Shown here one piece after another: positions 7,782 to 14,892 of a DNA stretch of 37,046 nt. The notes beneath the pieces were generated by a model. That model was given only the letters and a program-made list of their open reading frames with translations, was not told the DNA's origin and ran no database searches. The stretch is taken from the IMG/VR virus record IMGVR_UViG_3300000128_000008, positions 1-37,046 of that record, one strand, 5' to 3'. The stretch is from a virus. The translations under genes and the position numbers were made by a program. The stretch's first letter is position 1. Each line of letters starts with the position of its first letter.

Positions 7782-8578
7782 AATCAAAAAACACTAGTGC
7801 GCCAATCAATCAAGACGAAGTACAACACTATTTAAAAGACATTCGAAAGATTAAAGTTATGACTCCGGAAAGGGAGAGAGAACTTTCTAAATTAATGTGT
7901 TCTAATGAGTTAACTGAGTTTGAAAAAGATAAAGTAAATAAAGAACTATTGGAAGGTAATTTACGTTTTGTCATTACAATTGCCAAACAGTATCAAAATC
8001 AAGGGTTAGATTTATCAGATTTAATCGCTGAGGGTAATTTAGGTTTGATGAAAGCTATAAAAAACTTTGATTGGACTAAGAAACTTAGATTTATTTCATA
8101 CGCCGTTTGGTGGATTAAACAATCAGTTTTACAGTCTTTAAATGATAACTCTAGAACTATTAGACTCCCGGTTAATGTTGTCCAAGACTTATTCAAAGAA
8201 AAAAGAGAAATTGAGAAAACAGGTAAACAACTTAGTCCTAAATTTGCTTCCTTACCTAATATTATTGATTTAGACCGTAATATTAATGAGGATGGTGATA
8301 CTTTAGTTGACATAATTAAAAATCCTGATGCTGATATGCCAGATGCGGGGTTATTAAGTGAAGATATGTTAAAACACAAATTACTTTCACTTTTAAATGT
8401 TTTAGATGATAGAGAAAGGATAATTGTAACCGATTACTTTGGTATGGATGGTTGTAATAGAACATTGGAAGATATTGGTGAAGATTTTAACTTAACTAAA
8501 GAACGAGTTAGACAAATAAAACAGAAAGCACTACGAAAACTTCGAAATGAAAGTTCTATCTTATTTGATTATATGTAA
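7778..8578 (+). CDS. RNA polymerase sigma-70 factor, primary-like, with reduced region 3
   Basis: Directs host RNA polymerase to promoters. Region 1.2 is at about 15-40 (VQHYLKDIRKIKVMTPERE), region 2 at 55-122 with NLRFVITIAKQYQ, DLIAEGNLGLMKA and FISYAVWWIKQSV, and region 4 at 195-258 with TLEDIGEDFNLTKERVRQIK. Between them, residues 130-190 hold only a short linker: the helical region 3 (sigma-3 domain) of Bacteroidetes primary sigma factors seems mostly missing, while the 'DGDTLVDII' loop before region 4 is kept. The gene is coupled to the one before and ended by a perfect 12-bp terminator. It may serve the TATTTAT class of promoters; that link is inferred. Confidence 0.9.
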   Translation: MKSKNTSAPINQDEVQHYLKDIRKIKVMTPERERELSKLMCSNELTEFEKDKVNKELLEGNLRFVITIAKQYQNQGLDLSDLIAEGNLGLMKAIKNFDWTKKLRFISYAVWWIKQSVLQSLNDNSRTIRLPVNVVQDLFKEKREIEKTGKQLSPKFASLPNIIDLDRNINEDGDTLVDIIKNPDADMPDAGLLSEDMLKHKLLSLLNVLDDRERIIVTDYFGMDGCNRTLEDIGEDFNLTKERVRQIKQKALRKLRNESSILFDYM

Positions 8579-8585
8579 AAACTTT

Positions 8586-8619
8586 AAAACCTTCTATTTA
8601 TTATGATAGAAGGTTTTTT
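8586..8619 (+). terminator. Rho-independent terminator after sigma factor gene
   Basis: Perfect 12-bp stem AAAACCTTCTAT / ATAGAAGGTTTT (8586-8597 with 8606-8617), 8-base loop, continuing in T residues. It closes the replication and transcription block. Confidence 0.85.
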
Positions 8620-8640
8620 AAATTTATAAAAAAAAGTATT

Positions 8641-8952
8641 ATGGGAAAAGTAAACAAATTTTTTACAAATCACGGTTCTAAAGTGATTGTAGGGCTCTTA
8701 GTTTTAATTTATTTTAAATCTTGTGGGGTTGACAACGAATTAAATAGAGTTAAGGATAACGTCATTCAACTTCAATTAGATATTGATTCGGTTAATGTTA
8801 ATGTTGGTAACTTACCTACCGACACCGATATTGAGATTGAGGGGTTAAAGGCGGAAAAAAGAATGATTCAAGCAACAGATAGAAAAATATTTGATGTTAA
8901 TCGTCAAAATCAAATTGAGACACAAATAAAAGTTTTAGAAAAAAATAAGTAA
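8641..8952 (+). CDS. Small single-span membrane protein with coiled coil (103 aa)
   Basis: One short transmembrane segment at about 15-27 (VIVGLLVLIYF) followed by Cys-Gly, then a charged heptad-like helix to the end. N-in, C-out topology would place the coiled coil in the periplasm. It is the first gene after a terminator and overlaps the next gene by one base (TAATG). It could belong to the lysis or envelope-interaction block; no family recognised. Confidence 0.6.
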   Translation: MGKVNKFFTNHGSKVIVGLLVLIYFKSCGVDNELNRVKDNVIQLQLDIDSVNVNVGNLPTDTDIEIEGLKAEKRMIQATDRKIFDVNRQNQIETQIKVLEKNK

Positions 8953-9887
8953 TGGGTAATATATGGAAATGGGTAAAAGAAAACCCTAATAGGTTTATGT
9001 TTTTAATACCAATTATTTTAGTTGGTGTAATTTCTATATCTCATGTTGTTTCTTGGTATGAGTTAACTAATCCCCTTAGTTGGGCAATATATTTATCTAT
9101 CGCGATTGAAATTGGCGCTATGACCGCTTTAATTGCGACTACTAATAGAATTAAAGGTGGTGTGTGGTTTATGTTTGGTTTAGTGACTTTAATACAAATG
9201 ATTGGTAATATATTTTACTCTTATAAAGAAATTGATACTGATGGGGAATTATTTAAATCTTGGGTTGAGTTGACATTACCTATATGGGAATCTATTGGTA
9301 CGGAGGCCGATGATATTGTTGGATTAAAAAGATGGTTGGCGTTTTTAACTGGTGGTTTATTACCTGTAATATCTCTAACTTCTTTACATTTTTTCATTAA
9401 TTATCAAAAAGAAGATGAGGTTAAGTATGAAAAAATTGAAGATGAAACATTAGTAAACCATAAGGTTGATGAGGTAGAAGAATCTATGTATAATTCTATG
9501 GTAGAACACCCTAAAGAAGAAATTAAAGAAGTAGAAATACCTATTGAGGTGATTAAAGAAGTTGAAGTAATTAAAGAAGTTGAAGTAATTAAAGAAATTG
9601 AAGTAATTAAAGAAGTTGAAGTACCTATTGAAGTCATTAAAGAAGTGGAAGTAATTAAAGAAGTGGAAATAATTAAAGAAGTGGAAGTACCTATTGAAGT
9701 CATTAAAGAGGTTGAAGTCATTAAAGAGGTTGAAGTCATTAAAGAGGTTGAAGTCATTAAAGAGGTTGAAGTACCTATTGAAGTAATTAAAGAAGTTGAA
9801 GTAATTAAAGAAGTGGGGGATATTACTCAAGAAACTACAACTACAACAATTCCGGGTGGTAAGGTTTTGGAATATAAAAAGTTTTAA
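8952..9887 (+). CDS. Four-helix membrane protein with VEVIKE repeat tail
   Basis: 311 residues. Four hydrophobic segments at about 14-34, 40-60, 70-88 and 120-143. From residue ~190 to ~288 the protein is almost only repeats of VEVIKE, broken at four or five points by VEVPIEVIKE, followed by a Thr-rich GGKVLEY tail. The repeat is alternating hydrophobic and charged and would form an extended rod or coiled coil. The DNA repeats are near-identical 18-mers, so copy number may vary between strains. A similar but more diverged repeat is in the protein at 3506. It precedes the amidase; a membrane anchor or envelope-spanning role is possible, function unknown. Confidence 0.65.
   Translation: MGNIWKWVKENPNRFMFLIPIILVGVISISHVVSWYELTNPLSWAIYLSIAIEIGAMTALIATTNRIKGGVWFMFGLVTLIQMIGNIFYSYKEIDTDGELFKSWVELTLPIWESIGTEADDIVGLKRWLAFLTGGLLPVISLTSLHFFINYQKEDEVKYEKIEDETLVNHKVDEVEESMYNSMVEHPKEEIKEVEIPIEVIKEVEVIKEVEVIKEIEVIKEVEVPIEVIKEVEVIKEVEIIKEVEVPIEVIKEVEVIKEVEVIKEVEVIKEVEVPIEVIKEVEVIKEVGDITQETTTTTIPGGKVLEYKKF
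9529..9816 (+). repeat. In-frame tandem repeat, 18-base unit (VEVIKE coding)
   Basis: About sixteen copies of an 18-base unit such as GAAGTAATTAAAGAAGTT, with several 30-base variants encoding the extra PIEV. Neighbouring copies share synonymous sites (GAAGTCATTAAAGAGGTT occurs in a block near 9715-9765), which suggests recent duplication. Confidence 0.85.
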
Positions 9888-9896
9888 TTTTTTTAA

Positions 9897-10493
9897 ATGT
9901 TAGATTTTATTGAACATGATGGTTTTAATTTTATTAATGCTGATGAGGTTAAAAATAAAATTGTTTTAACCCACACATCAAGAAATTTATCTGACTACTT
10001 AATTTCCTTAAAAAATAGAAAATACGGTCAAAACTATAAAATACCGCATTATATTATAGGTAGAGAAGGTTTAATACATAAATTAGTTGATGAAAGAAAT
10101 ACAACTAATTATTTATCAAATTTAGAGTTAAATAAAGAATCTGTAGTGGTTTCTTTAGAAAATTTAGGGTGGTTAGAGAAAGAACCTTTAAAAAAACATT
10201 ACCTTAACTGGATTGGTGATATTTATAAAGGTGACGTGTTTGAGAAAAAATGGAGAGACAGATATTATTGGGAACCTTATAAGGAGAAACAAATATTTTC
10301 ATTACTTAAGGTTTTAAATTATTTAACCGAAAAAATGAACATTCAATTTAATGTTGTTGAACACAACACTTTGATTAAAGAAATAAATAAATATAAAGGT
10401 GTGGTTACGAGAAGTAATTTTAGTGATAAGTTTACTGACCTCAACCCCTCTTTTAACTTTGAAAGAATTTTAAAAAAAATAGAAAATGAGTAA
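9897..10493 (+). CDS. N-acetylmuramoyl-L-alanine amidase-like endolysin (Amidase_2, divergent)
   Basis: 198 residues resembling the Amidase_2/T7-lysozyme fold, which cleaves the lactyl-amide bond of peptidoglycan. Visible: LTHTS with H26 (first zinc His), PHYIIGREGLIHKLVDE with H51, VVVSLENLGWL in the place of the 'IgIElvn' strand, and KFTDLNPSF near residue 180 matching KTDPGP, whose Asp/Cys is a zinc ligand. The His normally 8-10 residues before that Asp is not seen (VTRSNFSD there), so activity may be altered. Neighbouring membrane and spanin-like genes support a lysis role. It overlaps the next gene by 8 bases. Confidence 0.7.
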   Translation: MLDFIEHDGFNFINADEVKNKIVLTHTSRNLSDYLISLKNRKYGQNYKIPHYIIGREGLIHKLVDERNTTNYLSNLELNKESVVVSLENLGWLEKEPLKKHYLNWIGDIYKGDVFEKKWRDRYYWEPYKEKQIFSLLKVLNYLTEKMNIQFNVVEHNTLIKEINKYKGVVTRSNFSDKFTDLNPSFNFERILKKIENE

Positions 10494-11088
10494 CTCTCAC
10501 GATGAAATTAAAAAACTAATTAAAGCCTCACAAAATATGTTTCAGACAGATTCTATTAATGAGGGTATTGTTGATATAAAACAACAATATGGAATAATTA
10601 ATGAGCAGTCTATTAATTTAACTGATACTGAAAACTATGATAAAATAGATGTCGGACAGGATGTTGAGGATGAAATAGAATTTGAAACTAAACCCCAAAA
10701 AGATAAAAGACAAGCCTATCGAATTTCCGGTGGTATAATTGTTTTACATGGTAAAGAAAAAAAAGATTTGGAATTAACCACCGACGAAAAATTGGCATTT
10801 CAAGAGACGATGGATGAGTTTGTGATTGAAGTTTCTGATTTAGTTGATTTTAATAAGTTAAATGTATACCCAAACAATGTTGAATGGTCTGGAAAAATAA
10901 TAGACGGTGATTTAGACTTCTTTTTCTCTATTGGTGAGGATAATGGTGTTTATTTTAATGGGGAAATGATTAAAGCGGACGATGAATTCTTAGAAAGTAT
11001 TGGTAAATTAAAAAACTATTATAATAAGTTTAAATCCAAATGGTCTAAAATCATTGCGTCACGTAAAAAAACAACACAATCTAATTAA
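10486..11088 (+). CDS. Hypothetical acidic phage protein (200 aa)
   Basis: The first 70 residues are polar and probably disordered; residues about 75-190 form a domain with KQAYRISGGIIVLHGKEKK near its start and a C-terminal basic helix (FKSKWSKIIASRKK). No recognised motif or membrane segment. It begins within the last codons of the amidase gene and its stop abuts the next ATG, so it belongs to the same operon. Confidence 0.6.
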   Translation: MSNSHDEIKKLIKASQNMFQTDSINEGIVDIKQQYGIINEQSINLTDTENYDKIDVGQDVEDEIEFETKPQKDKRQAYRISGGIIVLHGKEKKDLELTTDEKLAFQETMDEFVIEVSDLVDFNKLNVYPNNVEWSGKIIDGDLDFFFSIGEDNGVYFNGEMIKADDEFLESIGKLKNYYNKFKSKWSKIIASRKKTTQSN

Positions 11089-11439
11089 ATGAGAGCGACC
11101 TTTAATAATAGTAATTTACAAACAATCCTACTAATTTTATTGGTAGGTTTTATTGTTTATAATTTCTTTTATAGTCAAACTATACAAACTGATATTAATG
11201 GTTATAAAGATAGAATTGAATCGTTAAGTAATCAGATTGACAATGTAAAATTAATTAATGATAAAATAGATATTAAACTAGTTTCGGTTGATGAGCATAT
11301 TGAAAAAATAGATGAAGATATAATTAACGTTGGTAGAAACATAAAAAACTTTAAACAAAAAACAAATGAGAAGATTAATTCTGTTGATGATTATACTTAC
11401 AACGAGTTGGAACTGTTTTTCACAAATAGATACGACTAA
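11089..11439 (+). CDS. Membrane-anchored coiled-coil protein, possible inner spanin (116 aa)
   Basis: One N-terminal transmembrane helix (about 11-29, TILLILLVGFIVYNFFY) and then a long coiled coil to residue ~105. This is the architecture of an inner-membrane spanin (Rz-like), which bridges to an outer-membrane partner at the last step of lysis. The next gene starts inside its 3' end in another frame, as in classic Rz/Rz1 pairs. The function is inferred from topology and context, not from sequence similarity. Confidence 0.55.
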   Translation: MRATFNNSNLQTILLILLVGFIVYNFFYSQTIQTDINGYKDRIESLSNQIDNVKLINDKIDIKLVSVDEHIEKIDEDIINVGRNIKNFKQKTNEKINSVDDYTYNELELFFTNRYD

Positions 11440-11812
11440 AATTTCTGACACTACTAAAGTTTCTTCTGATACTACTAAAGTTGTTCTTTCATACAAAGTG
11501 GCTAAGTTGGTTGCTAAAGATTTAATTGCTGGTGATTCTTGTAAAAAAGAGGTCGAACTTCTTAATTTAAAAACTTTAATGATATTAGAGAGAGAAAGAC
11601 AAAAAGATAGTACAATACTGTTGTTAAATAAGAAAAGTATGAATTTTGAGACTATATTGGGTAAAAAAGACGAACAATTTAATCAATATGAAGAATTAAA
11701 TTTAGATTTAATAAAAGAATTAAAAATTGAGAAACGGAAAACGGGATTATATAAAACTGTTTCTATTGTTGGGGGTGTTATAATAGGAATACTACTAATA
11801 AATAATAATTAA
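11366..11812 (+). CDS. Secreted coiled-coil protein with C-terminal membrane segment, possible spanin partner
   Basis: 148 residues. An N-terminal signal peptide ending in CFSQ (residues 1-20) is typical of Bacteroidetes. A Thr-rich stretch (DTTKISDTTKVSSDTTK) follows, then a coiled coil around residues 60-125, then a hydrophobic end (VSIVGGVIIGILLI). It starts 74 bases inside the previous gene in a different frame. The type is common next to endolysins in Bacteroidetes phages. The cysteine at residue 17 is not in a good lipobox, so it is probably not a lipoprotein. A spanin or envelope-disruption role is plausible. Confidence 0.6.
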   Translation: MRRLILLMIILTTSWNCFSQIDTTKISDTTKVSSDTTKVVLSYKVAKLVAKDLIAGDSCKKEVELLNLKTLMILERERQKDSTILLLNKKSMNFETILGKKDEQFNQYEELNLDLIKELKIEKRKTGLYKTVSIVGGVIIGILLINNN

Positions 11813-11828
11813 TAATAACTAAATAAAA

Positions 11829-12074
11829 ATGGCGTTTACAGCAACTGAAAAACGAGAAATTGAAGTTATGATTCGTAAAGAAGTAAAGGTCTTTATGGGT
11901 AATAATACTATAAATCAATTTGAAACAAAACTAATTGATTTAATTAAGAAAGAAATTTCTAATGGAAAAATAAAAGGTGATGTGAAAGAAATAGTTCTTA
12001 AAATGTTTAGGGAATTTTATAATTTCATGTGGACACAGAGAGGATACTGGGAGCCAAGAATAAGAAATGCTTAA
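11829..12074 (+). CDS. Conserved-type phage hypothetical protein (81 aa)
   Basis: An all-helical small protein (TEKREIEVMIRKEVKVF, IVLKMFREFYNFMWTQRGYW). Aromatic C terminus with Trp residues suggests packing against a partner. No known domain recognised. It overlaps the next gene by 8 bases. Confidence 0.6.
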   Translation: MAFTATEKREIEVMIRKEVKVFMGNNTINQFETKLIDLIKKEISNGKIKGDVKEIVLKMFREFYNFMWTQRGYWEPRIRNA

Positions 12075-12666
12075 TAATAGTTTTATGAAAGAAAGTTTTG
12101 GAAGTGATTTAAAAAAAGAAATGTCTAATCAGGTAATGAATATAGATTCGTTTAATGTTGACCCGATAGAGTCGATTAAAACAATGAATAAATTGACTAA
12201 TTCTATATCCGAGGAAGATGACGAAGATGACGACGACACCAACTCAGAAACTACTGAGGCAACGTCTGCCGGTGGTGGTTCGGGTCAATACTCAGAACCA
12301 TTATTCTCAACTACTAAAAGAGAAATGGAAAAGGGAGGTTCAAAATTAAATAAAGTCGAAGCGACTGAAGCGACCTCATCAGCTTCTTCAGGTCAATATT
12401 CAACTCCGGCGTTTGTGGCTAAAGATAGTAAGAATTGGAGGGGTAATAAAAAACCTCAAATTCCCGGAGGTAAGTTTGTAAAAATAAAGGACAAGTGTAG
12501 GAAGTTTCCGTACTGTAATCAAGGTGATATAAATGCTCTTAAAATATTTGAAAATAAAAGTGTTAAAAAGGCGATTAAGACTATATGTGAAAAGTACGAT
12601 GTGAGTGAAAATGTGGTAAAAAGTATTATTGTTCACGAATATGAGAGTAAAATTCTAAACAAATAA
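12067..12666 (+). CDS. Low-complexity protein with duplicated TEATS...SGQYSxPxF element (199 aa)
   Basis: An acidic stretch (EEDDEDDDD) precedes two copies of a short element, at about 63-80 and 100-116, each reading TEATS, Gly/Ser, then SGQYS, x, P, x, F. The C-terminal ~75 residues form a basic, Cys-containing helical domain (KDKCRKFPYCNQGD, KAIKTICEKYDV). Two starts are possible: 12067 (overlapping the previous gene) or the ATG at 12085 (MKESFGSD). Similar Ser/Gly-rich elements occur in large-phage virion-associated proteins; function unknown. Confidence 0.6.
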   Translation: MLNNSFMKESFGSDLKKEMSNQVMNIDSFNVDPIESIKTMNKLTNSISEEDDEDDDDTNSETTEATSAGGGSGQYSEPLFSTTKREMEKGGSKLNKVEATEATSSASSGQYSTPAFVAKDSKNWRGNKKPQIPGGKFVKIKDKCRKFPYCNQGDINALKIFENKSVKKAIKTICEKYDVSENVVKSIIVHEYESKILNK

Positions 12667-12677
12667 AATAATCAACA

Positions 12678-12690
12678 TATTTATAATAAA
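12678..12690 (+). promoter_or_regulatory. TATTTATAATAAA element, putative phage promoter
   Basis: Identical 13-mers occur at 25500 and 30000. Each begins 20-21 bases before an ATG. Here it precedes the gene at 12699. Late-promoter role is inferred. Confidence 0.5.
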
Positions 12691-12698
12691 ATAAAAAG

Positions 12699-13925
12699 AT
12701 GAAAAAGACAAATAATACATATATTAACAACCTATTCAATAAAATATTGAGTGAGAGTTTAGATGAAAAGGTCGATGAGATAGTGAATAAAATCAATGGT
12801 GAAAACGTTGATGAAGTAATGAATACCCCAATCTCTGAAGGTTCTGAAACGTGTGAAGGTTGTGGTTCCGAAATGACTGAAGGGTCAAGTGGTCTTTGTG
12901 AACAATGTGGTTCTAAAATGGACGAAGGTGTTTATGAAGAATTTAACGAAGAATACGATGAGTTAAAATGTGACTACCATAAGGAAAACTTCGGGGAGGA
13001 AGATGAAAGAACAATTCGTTTTTGTAATAGTAAATCTGAAACAACTGAATCTTTGACTAAGGGCCAAAAGAAATTAGATAAAAATAAAAACGGTAAAATT
13101 GATTCTGAAGATTTTAGTATGATGAGAAATAAAAAGAAAGAATCGAAAGAAAGTAAAGACTATAGAAGTAAATTCGATGGTAGAAAATCGAGAGTTATAG
13201 GTGTCGATTCTGATATTGATGACCAAAGAATGGAGGAGTCTAAAAAAAGTACATTAAAACTTACTGAAAGTGAATTGATTTCATTAATTGAAAATATTGT
13301 AAAAGAAAATAAAAAAGGTTCAAACATTAAACAAGGTAAATCCGCAGGACAAAGTGAATATAACACAATTCATAAGGAGTCTGGTAAAGAAAATGAGGAT
13401 TATATTAAAGATGTTACTAAAAAGATGCAAGACTACCTAAAAAACGGTTCTAAAGGGGATTATTCTATGGACCCAAAAATGTTTCCTCAGGGTAATGGTG
13501 AGATAGCTAAGATGGAAAAAATGGCTTACGTACCATCTGAGGATGTACGTGATTATATTGAGGCGTTTACAGGTGCAGGGATGGAGAACTTGGATTATGA
13601 TGAAATTAAACCTAATGAAGAGTGGGTTGAGAAAAATATTGTTGGTTCATCTGAAACAGGTAATAATCCTGAATGGGCAAACGCTGTTGAGACACCGGTT
13701 AATAAAAGACGTAATAAAATTAGGAAAGATAATTTATTAGCTAAGGCTAAGAGAAAGGCTTATAATAAAGCTGAACAACCTGTAGTACAAGATAAAACAG
13801 GTGAAGGTAAAGTTGATAAGATAATGAATCAATTAGAATCTACTACATCTAAATCTAAAGATAAATTAAATGAGGAGTTTGGTAAAATGAAGGATTTAAT
13901 ATCTTACAATAGAAAGACTCAATAA
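12699..13925 (+). CDS. Multi-module acidic protein: N-terminal tag, zinc knuckles, EF-hand-like loop (408 aa)
   Basis: Residues 1-20 (MKKTNNTYINNLFNKILSE) resemble the N-terminal tag of other TATTTAT genes. Residues about 47-75 have two CxxC knuckles (CEGCGSEM, CEQCGSKM). Residues about 123-140 contain LDKNKNGKIDSEDF, a dockerin/EF-hand calcium loop with D1, N3, N5, G6, I8, D9 and D12. A motif TLKLTESELISLIENIVKE lies near 185-203. The rest is polar and probably disordered. This composition fits a head-core, scaffold or packaged protein of a large phage. No enzyme motif. Confidence 0.55.
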   Translation: MKKTNNTYINNLFNKILSESLDEKVDEIVNKINGENVDEVMNTPISEGSETCEGCGSEMTEGSSGLCEQCGSKMDEGVYEEFNEEYDELKCDYHKENFGEEDERTIRFCNSKSETTESLTKGQKKLDKNKNGKIDSEDFSMMRNKKKESKESKDYRSKFDGRKSRVIGVDSDIDDQRMEESKKSTLKLTESELISLIENIVKENKKGSNIKQGKSAGQSEYNTIHKESGKENEDYIKDVTKKMQDYLKNGSKGDYSMDPKMFPQGNGEIAKMEKMAYVPSEDVRDYIEAFTGAGMENLDYDEIKPNEEWVEKNIVGSSETGNNPEWANAVETPVNKRRNKIRKDNLLAKAKRKAYNKAEQPVVQDKTGEGKVDKIMNQLESTTSKSKDKLNEEFGKMKDLISYNRKTQ

Positions 13926-13953
13926 TTTACAAACTAAATATTGGTACTATCAT

Positions 13954-13991
13954 TTCCCCATAGACAAACTTAATCTATGGGGAATTTTTTT
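13954..13991 (+). terminator. Terminator-like hairpin covering the start codon of 13977
   Basis: Perfect 11-bp stem TTCCCCATAGA / TCTATGGGGAA (13954-13964 with 13974-13984), 9-base loop, then seven Ts. The ATG at 13977-13979 lies inside the right arm, so the structure could both end upstream transcription and hide the start codon. Confidence 0.75.
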
Positions 13992-14444
13992 AATTATATT
14001 ACAAAACCAATTAAACCTGAAGAAGTGGATATACTTTTCAGGGCTAATAACGTTATTCGAGAAAAAATGGAATTATATTCCGACTTTACATTGACGTTAA
14101 ATATATTAGTGGTTAATACGTACTTGGGTGAAATCGATACCCCTAAAGAGACTAAAATCAATCTAACTGACGAAGATAACCAAAAACACTTTGAATGGTG
14201 CTGGGGTAAGGTTATAGATATATTCCAAGAGGAAGGTGTTAAATTTAATCGTGAGGGGGAACATTTAGATTATTTTAAAAAGTTTTTTAATGAGGTATTT
14301 TACAGTCGAACTGATAAGGTATCTCGTGAGTCAGTTGAGAAATTCTTTACTGATTTATTTGAGATGTCTAAAACAAATACCAAAGCGGATTTAGATACTC
14401 TAATTTCAATCTATAAATTAATGGACAATTCTATTGAAAATTAA
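13977..14444 (+). CDS. Hypothetical phage protein whose start lies in a hairpin (155 aa)
   Basis: A helical cytosolic-looking protein (NFFNYITKPIKPEEVDILF, KMELYSDFTLTLNILVVNTYLG). The start at 13977 is preferred because the residues before the next Met (residue 32) look like part of the folded domain. No function recognised. The overlap of start codon and terminator hairpin is described separately. Confidence 0.6.
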   Translation: MGNFFNYITKPIKPEEVDILFRANNVIREKMELYSDFTLTLNILVVNTYLGEIDTPKETKINLTDEDNQKHFEWCWGKVIDIFQEEGVKFNREGEHLDYFKKFFNEVFYSRTDKVSRESVEKFFTDLFEMSKTNTKADLDTLISIYKLMDNSIEN

Positions 14445-14445
14445 A

Positions 14446-14463
14446 AAAGTGTCGTTACACTTT
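14446..14463 (+). repeat. Small perfect hairpin AAAGTGT / ACACTTT
   Basis: 7-bp stem with tetraloop CGTT just after the stop of the previous gene. It lacks a following T run, so it is an RNA-stabilising hairpin or weak terminator at best. Confidence 0.4.
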
Positions 14464-14536
14464 ACAATATAGGTATAAAAATCTATAATTAGATTAACAT
14501 ATTAAAATAAACATAAACAGAAAAAAAGAAAAAAAA

Positions 14537-14707
14537 ATGGAAACATTAGAACAAATCAGGTCTTTATCGGAAGAGTTATCGATAAACACTACAAAGTTTT
14601 ACGAAGGTAATAAGAGTGCGGGTACTAGAGCTAGAAAAAACGCTCAGGACTTAAAAAACTTTTTACAGATTTTAAGAGGGGAAATCCTTGAAGAGAGAAA
14701 AAAGTAA
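14537..14707 (+). CDS. Histone H1-like (Hc1-type) DNA-binding peptide, 56 aa
   Basis: A short gene between 14444 and 14710, preceded by a long A-rich leader. The protein begins METLEQIRSLSEEL and contains EGNKSAGTRARKNAQDLKN, the hallmark of the bacterial histone H1-like Hc1 family: a helix, then K-(S/A)-A-G-T-R-A-R-K, then a second helix. Such proteins are common in Bacteroidetes and Chlamydiae and bind DNA non-specifically. It lacks the Lys/Ala-rich C-terminal tail of longer Hc1 proteins. In a phage it might compact phage DNA or remodel the host nucleoid. Stop is 2 bases before the next ATG. Confidence 0.7.
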   Translation: METLEQIRSLSEELSINTTKFYEGNKSAGTRARKNAQDLKNFLQILRGEILEERKK

Positions 14708-14709
14708 AA

Positions 14710-14892
14710 ATGGTAGAACCAATAATTTTTTTTATATTAATTCTCTCAATATTAAATTTAGTATATGTGGGAATTAATTTTTTAAGAGCTCTATTACACA
14801 GTCCACCCAAGAGGTTAGTCCTGAGTAGTGGAGCTATTATATTACTAGGTTTATCAATATCCTACATTTTAACATTTATATTTAAATTATGA
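14710..14892 (+). CDS. Two-span membrane protein, holin-like in size (60 aa)
   Basis: Two hydrophobic helices, about 4-28 and 36-58, joined by a short basic loop (HSPPKRL). Size and topology fit a small class II holin, but it lies away from the amidase gene and many phage membrane peptides look alike, so I do not call it a holin. Overlaps the next ATG by ATGA. Confidence 0.6.
   Translation: MVEPIIFFILILSILNLVYVGINFLRALLHSPPKRLVLSSGAIILLGLSISYILTFIFKL

Noticed and set aside
9529-9816. Regularly repeated DNA, considered as a CRISPR array
   Set aside because: Repeats are contiguous 18-base in-frame coding units with no unique spacers.
9404-9830. Two minus-strand open frames with repeated TSTSLMTS or FNDFN patterns
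   Set aside because: They are the complement of the VEVIKE repeat; the repeat period alone keeps the frames open, and the plus-strand gene has membrane helices and fits its neighbours.
11366-11425. N-terminal Cys17 of the 11366 protein, considered as a lipobox
   Set aside because: Residues before it (SWN) do not fit a lipobox, while FSQ gives a good signal peptidase I site.
13543-13740. A 65-codon plus-strand frame
   Set aside because: Out-of-frame shadow inside the 12699 gene; composition unlike a protein of this phage.
14710-14892. Two-helix peptide, considered as the holin
   Set aside because: Size and topology fit, but it is 4 kb from the amidase and beside unrelated genes; not enough for a holin call.
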